NCBI GenBank assembly: GCA_018266965.1
Contig: JAFDZJ010000320.1
Span: forward strand, 1-5,433
Reading direction: 5' to 3'
From: Bacteroidota bacterium
GTDB taxonomy: Bacteria > Bacteroidota > Bacteroidia > Flavobacteriales > Weeksellaceae
DNA length: 5,433 nucleotides
How positions within the stretch are numbered: position 1 is the first letter of the stretch; the number at the start of each line of letters is the position of its first letter. The translations under genes were made by a program, and so were the position numbers. Below the pieces are notes generated by a model, which was not told the origin of the DNA, made no database searches, and was given only the letters and a program-made list of their open reading frames with translations. Below are positions 1 to 5,318 of the stretch, piece after piece.

Positions 1-123
1 CGGGCTCGACGTTCAATTTTCAGCTTTAGTTCTTAACTTCAACAACATATTTTCAAATGGGCATTTGTACCGGGCTGGACAATCAATGAATTCCCTGCCT
101 TCGCAAATACTCGAACGTTACCT
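1..123 (+). other. Partial integron attC site (attC0), left stem arm outside the window
   Basis: This is the right-hand part of the recombination site that closes the cassette upstream of the window. The R' box is GTTACCT at 117-123, with the expected exchange point between G117 and T118. The right stem arm lies just before it and contains CCCTGCCTTCGCAAA (93-107), which resembles CCCCGCCTTCGCAAA in attC3. The loop contains CATTTGTAC (62-70), like CATTTGTGC in attC1 and attC2. GTTC or GTAC modules start at 11, 29 and 67, close to the 18-19-nt spacing seen in the other sites, with one position (about 48) degenerate. The left arm and R'' would fall just before base 1, so the stem cannot be tested here. 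Confidence 0.7.
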
Positions 124-156
124 GCTATGTTAGGACGACCGTTCACAACGACACAG

Positions 157-182
157 TTTGACCGAATGACAATCTAACTTTG
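157..182 (+). promoter_or_regulatory. Possible Bacteroidota-type promoter within cassette 1
   Basis: TAACTTTG at 175-182 fits the Bacteroidota -7 consensus TAnnTTTG exactly, and TTTG at 157-160 could be the -33 element. The 14-nt gap between them is shorter than the usual 17-23, and no better TTG lies at the normal distance, so the upstream element is doubtful. A transcript starting near 188-190 would place the ATG at 244 behind an A-rich leader of about 55 nt. No such -7 element is seen in the leaders of cassettes 2, 3 or 4. Confidence 0.45.
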
Positions 183-243
183 CAGAAAACGGGGAATGCT
201 GAAAACCGAAAAGAGTAAGCACAAACAAAAAAACCAAAACAAA

Positions 244-495
244 ATGGCAAATTTTTATTGTGAGTATTGCGGAAACAAATACTCAAGTGTTTCAAGTTTA
301 ACAGCAAACTCTTGTTCAAGACATCCTTTAGGCTCTAACAAAGGAAAACACAAACTTTATGAAGGTTCGGAAAAGTCTAAATACACTTGCAAGTATTGCG
401 GAAATGGATATTCTTCTATTTCAAGTTTGACTGCAAACTCTTGCTCAAGACACCCGAACGGAAGTAACAAAGGAAAACACAGCCCAGCACTTTAA
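244..495 (+). CDS. Small protein with two tandem CxxC-x14-CxxH zinc-finger-like repeats
   Basis: An 83-aa protein made almost wholly of two copies of one module with a 43-residue period. Copy 1 has C6, C9, C24, H27 and a further H36. Copy 2 has C49, C52, C67, H70 and H79. Each copy shares the segments YCGN, SSLTANSCSRHP and NKGKH, and CxxC-x14-CxxH should bind one zinc ion. The basic KGKH tails would suit nucleic-acid or protein contact, but that is inference. An in-frame ATG at 196 would add 16 residues of Lys/Gln/Asn-rich low complexity. I prefer 244 because it follows a typical A-rich leader and directly precedes the first finger. There is no signal peptide or membrane segment, so it is probably cytoplasmic. 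The stop lies 26 nt before the DUF262 gene, so the two are probably co-transcribed. The protein resembles short repeat-finger proteins that I associate loosely with mobile DNA; its function is unknown. Confidence 0.8.
   Translation: MANFYCEYCGNKYSSVSSLTANSCSRHPLGSNKGKHKLYEGSEKSKYTCKYCGNGYSSISSLTANSCSRHPNGSNKGKHSPAL
256..480 (+). repeat. Tandem intragenic duplication, 129-bp period
   Basis: The two finger modules are also similar at DNA level: 256-351 matches 385-480, with shared runs such as TATTGCGGAAA and AACAAAGGAAAACAC. Many of the differences are silent or conservative (Ser/Ser, Val/Ile), which suggests an internal duplication followed by purifying selection on both copies. The 33-nt linker between them encodes a KLYEGSEKSKY-like stretch. 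Confidence 0.8.
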
Positions 496-521
496 AAAAT
501 TATTTATCAAAATTCTAATAA

Positions 522-2207
522 ATGGAAGCATCTACAACTATAAAACAAATGTTGGCAGGAAACAAAATTTTTGTACCAACTTATCAAAGAGCATATTCCT
601 GGGATACAGAACTTGAAAAATCAAATTCGCCCAAACAGACAAACGTATTTTTATCTGACTTGGAAGATTACAATAAAAGTTCAACCAAATCAAAATACTA
701 TTTCGGACATTTCTTATTTGAAGAAAAGGACGAAAGAACGTTTGGAATAATTGACGGACAACAGCGAATGACGACAATCGTCATTTTCTTATCTGCATTA
801 TTCAGCAGATTAAAACAAATCCGACCTTTAAACGAAACTGAACAAGAAACATTTGAAGACATCATTAAACGAAATTCAACTTATCGCTTTGAAACAGTTG
901 ATTATGACGACAGATTTTTTAAAGATTGCGTAATTGACCAAAACAAAAAAGATAGAAATGGAATAAAAACAGTTTCTGCAAAACGCATTGCAATTGCATT
1001 TGATTTTTTCACTTCACAACTTTCAGATAAAGACGAAACGTATTTATTGAAAATGTTGGACACAGTGCAAAACGCATCTTGTACAACACATCCTGTAAAA
1101 GACGCTTCCGAAGCAATTCAAATGTTTATTTTCCAAAATAATAGAGGCAAAAAGCCTTCAAATTTGGAAATTATCAAGGCTCAATTTATGTTCAACGTTC
1201 ATCTTTATGGTGGAGAAGAAAAAGAAAGTCTAATAAAAGAAATCAAAGACCGATTTGAAGAAATTTACAAATCAATTTCTTCAATTGAATATCGCATTAA
1301 CGAAGACGATGTTTTGGTTTACACACTTCGTGTTCATTTCAATTCACTTTGGGAAACAAATGCAATTGACAAAATAAATAAGTTGCTATCGGAAGCAAAT
1401 CCAATTCCATTTATCAAATCGTTTACTCAATCGCTTGCTATAAGTTTTGAACATTTAACAACATTTTTCAGCAAAGACGAAAGAGAAAATTTAGAAATTC
1501 ATTCGCTTGTAACGCTTGGCGGAATTGGTATTGCAATGCCATTTATAATCAAAGCCTACAAATTTGGGTTGCCAATAAATCAAATCAATTTACTTTGTAG
1601 CAAGTTGGAAACAATGGTTTTGCGACACAGATTAATAGGAACAAGAGCCGAAATAACTTCAAGATTAAATGACGTTTACCAAAAATTCACTTCTGAAAAT
1701 CCTGACATCACTCCAATAAATGTTAGAATTGACTGGATGAAAACAACACAAGATTGGTGGTGGTCATATTGGGGAAACAAAGAGTTAGAGCGTTCAATTC
1801 AAGGCGGAATAAATCATACAACCGCAAAATATCTATTATGGAAATACGAAAATCATTTGGAAGGACAAGGCAAAAGCGGTTACTCGCCAACTCGATTTGA
1901 CAAAATTGAAAATCCCGAATTGGAACACATTGCACCACAAACAGAAAATCCTGAAACAGGCTACGACAGTTATGACGAGGAATTTGTAAATCAATACATC
2001 AACTGTTTAGGAAATTATTTGTTGCTTTCTAAATCACATAATTGTTCAGTTGGTAACAAACCATTTGCTGACAAACTTAGTAGTTACAATCATTTGGAAC
2101 AACAAAGAGAAATTCAAAAAATGACAGCAGACAATCCGACTTGGACGAAAGAACTTATACAACAACGTAAAGACAAAATTGTTAAATTCTTAATAGAAAA
2201 TGTGTAA
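522..2207 (+). CDS. DUF262-DUF1524 protein, single-chain GmrSD-like endonuclease (type IV restriction-like)
   Basis: A 561-aa protein with the two-domain layout of the GmrSD family. The N-terminal DUF262 domain (ParB/sulfiredoxin-like, nucleotide-using) shows PTYQRAYSW at residues 19-27 and the signature IDGQQRMTT at 77-85. The C-terminal DUF1524 domain carries an HNH-type site: LEHIAPQ with H469, LGNYLLL with N498, and SKSHN with N507, followed by NKPF. All recognisable key residues are present, so the protein looks intact and active. Known relatives restrict phage DNA carrying modified bases such as glucosylated hydroxymethylcytosine, using NTP hydrolysis to drive cleavage. The substrate here cannot be read from sequence. 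Length is in the usual range for single-chain members. It is the second gene of cassette 1, 26 nt after the zinc-finger gene, and its stop is 13 nt before attC1. The start follows an AT-rich leader with no Shine-Dalgarno motif. Confidence 0.9.
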   Translation: MEASTTIKQMLAGNKIFVPTYQRAYSWDTELEKSNSPKQTNVFLSDLEDYNKSSTKSKYYFGHFLFEEKDERTFGIIDGQQRMTTIVIFLSALFSRLKQIRPLNETEQETFEDIIKRNSTYRFETVDYDDRFFKDCVIDQNKKDRNGIKTVSAKRIAIAFDFFTSQLSDKDETYLLKMLDTVQNASCTTHPVKDASEAIQMFIFQNNRGKKPSNLEIIKAQFMFNVHLYGGEEKESLIKEIKDRFEEIYKSISSIEYRINEDDVLVYTLRVHFNSLWETNAIDKINKLLSEANPIPFIKSFTQSLAISFEHLTTFFSKDERENLEIHSLVTLGGIGIAMPFIIKAYKFGLPINQINLLCSKLETMVLRHRLIGTRAEITSRLNDVYQKFTSENPDITPINVRIDWMKTTQDWWWSYWGNKELERSIQGGINHTTAKYLLWKYENHLEGQGKSGYSPTRFDKIENPELEHIAPQTENPETGYDSYDEEFVNQYINCLGNYLLLSKSHNCSVGNKPFADKLSSYNHLEQQREIQKMTADNPTWTKELIQQRKDKIVKFLIENV

Positions 2208-2220
2208 GAAACAGAAACAC

Positions 2221-2355
2221 AGCAGGTAACAAACAAATTGGCAATAGAGCCGGTGAAGTGCTTCTATTGAGCTTTTGTGCAAGGTTGAACGGTAGTAACT
2301 ATATTCAACATTTGTGCTAAAAGCGGCTCCATCGCCAATTTGCCAACCGTTAGCG
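2221..2355 (+). other. Integron attC site closing cassette 1 (attC1)
   Basis: R'' is AGGTAAC (2224-2230) and R' is GTTAGCG (2349-2355), with exchange expected between G2349 and T2350. The stem arms are 2234-2252 (CAAATTGGCAATAGAGCCG) and 2324-2342 (CGGCTCCATCGCCAATTTG). They pair except at two A/C positions, which become G-T wobbles on the bottom strand. The 71-nt loop has modules starting at 2258, 2277, 2295 and 2314 (GTGC, GTGC, GTAA, GTGC). GTTGAA (2284-2289) and TTCAAC (2304-2309) could form a secondary hairpin. The R boxes keep only the universal AAC/GTT triplets, as is usual for divergent attC sites. Confidence 0.88.
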
Positions 2356-2420
2356 GTCAGGCAACGAGCGACCGTGCAAACAACAAACGAAACATTGACA
2401 AACAGAAACGAAAAAAATAA

Positions 2421-4127
2421 ATGAGTTACATTCCAAAGACAATTAGCGAAGTTGTTACAGAATATCTGAACAGAACGACTTTTTTACCAGCCATTCAAAG
2501 AGAATATGTTTGGGGAACATACGGCATAGAAAAACTTTTTGACTCAATTATGGGCGACTATCCCATAAGTACATTTCTGTTTTGGAAAATCAAAGAAGAA
2601 AACAAAAACGAATGGACGGCTTATGAATTTATTCGGGACTTTGACAGTGAAAAACCGCATAACAAAGATGCAAGTTTAGCAGGTGTAAATCAAGATATTT
2701 ATTTGGTGCTTGACGGACAACAGCGTTTAACTTCATTGCTAATCGGACTTAAAGGTTCATACAGATATTTTTATTACAGTTGGCACAAGACAAAATTGTA
2801 CTTGAACATTCTCAAAGAACCAACAAAAAGCGAAAACCCCGAAGAACTTGTTTATCAATTTCAGTTCCGAGACAACGACCAACCAAACCCAAAAGACCCT
2901 AATCCACAATTTTGGTATTTAGTTGGCAACATTTTAAACTTTGACGATGCAGAAGATGCAAAGAAAGACATCAAGCAACGTTTGAGTGCATTTTCAGACG
3001 ACCAAAAAGATACTGCAAATACGCATATTGGACGACTTCATTCTCGTATTCATACATCAAGGCTTCTAAACTATTACGAAGAAAAATCACAAGACTACGA
3101 CAAAGTTGTAGAAGCGTTTATCAGAGCGAATACAGGCGGAGTAAAATTAGAATACAGCGACATTTTACTTTCAACAGCAACAGCAAAATGGAAAAACTTA
3201 AATGCAAGAGAAGAAATTCATTCATTTACCGATAGCGTTAACGCTATCGGTAATGGCTATTCCTTTGGAAAAGATTTTGTTCTAAAAGGTTGCTTGTATC
3301 TAACAGACGATTTACCTATTCAATATAAAGTCAAAAATTTCAACAAAACCAATCTTGAAAAGATTGAAAATAATTGGGACAAGATTACAGACAATATTGA
3401 AAATGCAATATCGCTTGTAAATAAGTTTGGATTTAACGACAAAAATTTGGTTACAAAAAATGCACTTCTTCCCATTGCTTTGTATTTAGGCAAACTCAAC
3501 AAAAAGAACTTTGTCGAATCAACAGAAAAAGAAGATGTAAAAAATCAAATCTTAATTCAAAAGTGGTTAATTCTAACTCTTTTGAAAAACGCATTTGGTG
3601 GTTCTTCTGATACCATTTTGAAAAACTTGCAAGACGTAATAAATGAGCAAAACGATTTTAGCGTATTTCCATTTGAAGCGTTAAACAAAAAATTAAATAT
3701 TGAACCTTCGTTCAACGACACAGAAATTGACAATTTACTTGCAACAAATTACAGCACAAAATACAGTTATCTAATTTTATCTTTACTTTATCCAGACAGA
3801 GATTGGAAAGGAAAAAAATTTGAAGAAGACCACATTTTTCCAAAATCAGAATTTACAGCCGCTAAACTGAAACACCGTAGTTACGACACAGACAAAATTG
3901 CTGAATATCAAAAGTATTTTAATTGTATTTTGAATTTAGAGCTATTGACTGACACCGAAAACAGAGAAAAAAGTGCAGAAGATTTTGACACTTGGTTTGC
4001 AAGCCGTGACAACAACTTCAAGGATAGACATTTTATACCAACAATCAACAGTTACAACTTTGACAACTTCCTTGACTTTATTACAGAACGAAAAAAATTA
4101 TTAATAACAAAACTAAAAGCGATTTGA
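2421..4127 (+). CDS. DUF262-DUF1524 protein, divergent GmrSD-like endonuclease
   Basis: A 568-aa protein of the same general family as the gene in cassette 1 but clearly not a recent copy: beyond the motifs the sequences differ. DUF262 motifs are LPAIQREYVW (22-31), a following FDSIMGDYPISTFLFWKI segment typical of this family, and LDGQQRLTS (97-105). A mid-protein DFVLKGCLYL segment matches a pattern common in DUF262 proteins. The C-terminal HNH-like DUF1524 region has EEDHIFPKSEF with H471, NLELL with N505, and N514 in TENREKS. The catalytic set looks complete, so an NTP-dependent nuclease acting on foreign or modified DNA is the likely role, as inferred from GmrSD relatives. The ATG at 2421 follows GAAAAAAATAA, a good Bacteroidota-style leader. 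The stop lies 25 nt before attC2. A 28-bp palindrome falls in codons 269-278. Confidence 0.9.
   Translation: MSYIPKTISEVVTEYLNRTTFLPAIQREYVWGTYGIEKLFDSIMGDYPISTFLFWKIKEENKNEWTAYEFIRDFDSEKPHNKDASLAGVNQDIYLVLDGQQRLTSLLIGLKGSYRYFYYSWHKTKLYLNILKEPTKSENPEELVYQFQFRDNDQPNPKDPNPQFWYLVGNILNFDDAEDAKKDIKQRLSAFSDDQKDTANTHIGRLHSRIHTSRLLNYYEEKSQDYDKVVEAFIRANTGGVKLEYSDILLSTATAKWKNLNAREEIHSFTDSVNAIGNGYSFGKDFVLKGCLYLTDDLPIQYKVKNFNKTNLEKIENNWDKITDNIENAISLVNKFGFNDKNLVTKNALLPIALYLGKLNKKNFVESTEKEDVKNQILIQKWLILTLLKNAFGGSSDTILKNLQDVINEQNDFSVFPFEALNKKLNIEPSFNDTEIDNLLATNYSTKYSYLILSLLYPDRDWKGKKFEEDHIFPKSEFTAAKLKHRSYDTDKIAEYQKYFNCILNLELLTDTENREKSAEDFDTWFASRDNNFKDRHFIPTINSYNFDNFLDFITERKKLLITKLKAI
3226..3253 (+). repeat. 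28-bp perfect palindrome inside the cassette 2 gene
   Basis: The half-site TTACCGATAGCGTT (3226-3239) is followed directly by its exact reverse complement, with GTTAAC at the centre. All 14 pairs match and there is no spacer. It is in frame and encodes roughly TDSVNAIGN (residues 270-278), within an otherwise normal DUF262 region, so it does not break the gene. It could form a cruciform in DNA or a strong hairpin in mRNA, or be a binding site for a dimeric protein. No function is assigned. Confidence 0.9.
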
Positions 4128-4152
4128 GCGGAACGACAATAAATGCCCGAAC

Positions 4153-4286
4153 CGCTAACAGGCAGTTTGGCAAAATGGCGGGTTCAGTGCTAAATTCAAC
4201 GGAAGTTCTTCGATTAAACATTTGTGCAAAACTGAACTTTTGTGCTTCGATTTCCGCCACTTCGCCAAGCTGCAAAAACGTTGTGC
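4153..4286 (+). other. Integron attC site closing cassette 2 (attC2)
   Basis: R'' is CGCTAAC (4153-4159) and R' is GTTGTGC (4280-4286). The stem arms are 4162-4181 (GCAGTTTGGCAAAATGGCGG) and 4254-4273 (CCGCCACTTCGCCAAGCTGC). Of 20 positions, 17 are Watson-Crick pairs, two are A/C (bottom-strand G-T wobble) and one is T/G. The 72-nt loop has modules starting at 4187 (GTGC), 4205 (GTTC), 4224 (GTGC) and 4242 (GTGC). GTTCAG (4182-4187) can also pair with CTGAAC (4232-4237). An open reading frame passes through this site from a TTG at 4124, but that is a by-product of the repeat and not coding. Confidence 0.9.
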
Positions 4287-5312
4287 GTCAGTTTAAAACA
4301 AACCATTCAAATAATATGAGCAAATACGGAGACATTCAATATTTAATCGACAGACCTGAACCAAGTGAAATCTTCCTTCGGGCAAGACATATGGCAGGTG
4401 TTCAATTACAAGAACAATTTAGTGCTAACAACGACAAGACTGTCAACTCAAGTTATGACGGCTTCAAATGGATAAAAGCAGAATTGACATACCCTTCATT
4501 TGACAACCTAACATTTGCTTATAAGAATTCAATTTTTTCAGTTGTCATTGAATTGATAGACGACAAAGGAAGTTCAATGACAAGACAACAAAAAGACCGA
4601 CTTTTGAAAGCTTGCGAAGAAAACAACTTAATTCCTTGCACTTTTAGACTTAAGTTCAGAGAAAAAACGGACAATTTTTTAGGGAAACTGATTGGTAATA
4701 AAGACCAGCTTGACTATGAGTTGACACCATTAGAACAAGGCTGGAACTTGTATGACGTAAAGACAAATCAAAAAGTAAATCCATTAAATATTGCAAGTAA
4801 TGAAAAGACAAGAATGTCAAAATGGGAATTAAGCAACTTTGCAATTCAAATTGTGAGAAATGATTTGGAAAAAGAAGGAAATGAAGTTTTGTCATTCTGC
4901 GACTTACCAGAAGTAAATCCACAAATTTGGTTTAAAAACAAAAAAGGTGAGACAGGTTGGGTAATTGTGAAACACATTAAAAATGATAACGACTTGGACT
5001 ACAGAGAATGGGTAGGTCTTGAAGACAGAAGTCCACAATTGAAACCTTTTGACGGATATTTTGCTTCGGTCCAATTTTATTCAATTAAAACAGACTCAAC
5101 TTCTGATTTATTTCGTGGTGACGCTATGACTGTAAACTATAAAGGACTTGAACGTATTTATGTGTCGTAAAGAAGAAAACCGAACGCACAACAGCCGTTT
5201 TGCAAAAGCGGGGGTTTCGTGCTTCTATGACAGTGAAGTGCTAAATTCAAGCTTTGTGCTTCTAATGAAGTTTAGTGCTAAAAATCCCCGCCTTCGCAAA
5301 GCGGCAAAACGT
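4281..5312 (+). mobile_element. Integron gene cassette 3 (unrecognised 284-aa protein)
   Basis: A 1032-bp cassette from T4281 to G5312. GTTGTGCGT (4280-4288) is the exact reverse complement of ACGCACAAC (5184-5192) at the other end. The 35-nt leader is short, with no promoter seen, and the gene fills most of the cassette, which is the usual compact cassette plan. Confidence 0.85.
4316..5170 (+). CDS. Cassette-borne protein of unknown function, 284 aa
   Basis: I do not recognise this protein. The start at 4316 is chosen because it lies 30 nt after the attC2 R' box behind an AT-rich leader. The reading frame stays open further upstream, but only through attC2 sequence. No signal peptide or membrane segment is visible, so it is probably cytoplasmic. 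Residues about 57-81 alternate hydrophobic and polar (LTFAYKNSIFSVVIELID) and look like a beta-hairpin. A charged helix-like stretch follows (about 88-103, with RQQKDRLLKACEENN), then another likely strand, LIPCTFRLKF (105-114). This alternation suggests a compact alpha/beta domain. A C-terminal part (about 225-284) is strand-rich, with PQIWFKNKKGETGWVIVKH and a GDAMTVNYKGLERIYV end. No convincing catalytic motif was found. Its place next to two GmrSD-like cassettes allows a defence role but does not prove one. The stop is 13 nt before attC3. Confidence 0.85.
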   Translation: MSKYGDIQYLIDRPEPSEIFLRARHMAGVQLQEQFSANNDKTVNSSYDGFKWIKAELTYPSFDNLTFAYKNSIFSVVIELIDDKGSSMTRQQKDRLLKACEENNLIPCTFRLKFREKTDNFLGKLIGNKDQLDYELTPLEQGWNLYDVKTNQKVNPLNIASNEKTRMSKWELSNFAIQIVRNDLEKEGNEVLSFCDLPEVNPQIWFKNKKGETGWVIVKHIKNDNDLDYREWVGLEDRSPQLKPFDGYFASVQFYSIKTDSTSDLFRGDAMTVNYKGLERIYVS

Positions 5313-5318
5313 TGTGCG
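5184..5318 (+). other. Integron attC site closing cassette 3 (attC3)
   Basis: R'' is GCACAAC (5186-5192, within a 9-base match starting at 5184) and R' is GTTGTGC (5312-5318). The stem arms are 5194-5213 (GCCGTTTTGCAAAAGCGGGG) and 5287-5306 (CCCCGCCTTCGCAAAGCGGC), with two A/C positions and one T/G position. The loop shows the clearest repeat pattern: GTGC at 5219, 5238, 5256 and 5275. GTGCTTC modules alternate with GTGCTAAA modules, and CTTCTAATGAAG (5259-5270) can form a small hairpin. Confidence 0.9.

Larger units (their letters stand above)
118..2349 (+). mobile_element. Integron gene cassette 1 (zinc-finger protein + DUF262-DUF1524 protein)
   Basis: The cassette runs from the exchange point in attC0 to the exchange point in attC1, 2232 bp. 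Its first bases with the preceding G (GTTACCTGCT, 117-126) are the exact reverse complement of the R'' end of its own attC (AGCAGGTAAC, 2221-2230). Ten matching bases joining two ends 2.1 kb apart is the signature of a cassette that once existed as a circle. It is unusual in carrying two genes and about 125 bp of leader with a possible promoter of its own. That could make expression less dependent on an integron Pc promoter. Confidence 0.85.
2350..4280 (+). mobile_element. Integron gene cassette 2 (second DUF262-DUF1524 protein)
   Basis: A 1931-bp single-gene cassette from T2350 in attC1 to G4280 in attC2. GTTAGCGGT (2349-2357) is the exact reverse complement of ACCGCTAAC (4151-4159) in the attC at its other end, giving nine matching bases. 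The 70-nt leader before the gene is A-rich and shows no TAnnTTTG element, so expression probably depends on read-through from upstream. Confidence 0.85.

Noticed and set aside
1..87. A direct repeat, CGGGCTCGACGTTCAAT at 1-17 and CGGGCTGGACAATCAAT at 71-87 (14 of 17 bases), as a target-site duplication.
   Set aside because: Both copies lie within the attC0 loop region, the match is imperfect, and no mobile element lies between them. It more likely reflects the attC's internal repeat structure.
196..243. An upstream ATG that would add 16 residues to the zinc-finger protein.
   Set aside because: The added stretch is Lys/Gln/Asn-rich low complexity with the character of an untranslated A-rich leader. 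It remains possible but less likely than 244.
2221..2355. The intergenic stem-loops as rho-independent terminators, REP-like elements or a CRISPR-type array.
   Set aside because: The stems have long structured loops and no U-tract, and the R''/R' pairing between the ends of each cassette is specific to attC sites.
137..2388. A shared leader motif after the cassette starts (GACCGTTCAC at 137 and GACCGTGCAA at 2370).
   Set aside because: Only six contiguous bases match, cassette 3 lacks it, and the similarity falls apart beyond it.
3226..3253. The 28-bp palindrome as a XerCD dif site, suggested by its length.
   Set aside because: dif sites have an asymmetric central region between two differing 11-bp arms; this one is fully symmetric through the centre and lies inside a coding sequence.
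4081..4275. A 64-aa minus-strand open frame across attC2.
   Set aside because: It lies over the end of a strong + strand gene and the attC stem-loop and has no protein-like features.
4124..4315. An N-terminal extension of the 284-aa protein from a TTG at 4124, giving 348 aa.
   Set aside because: It would translate the whole attC2 stem-loop, overlaps the previous stop codon and uses a weak start. The ATG at 4316 has a proper leader.
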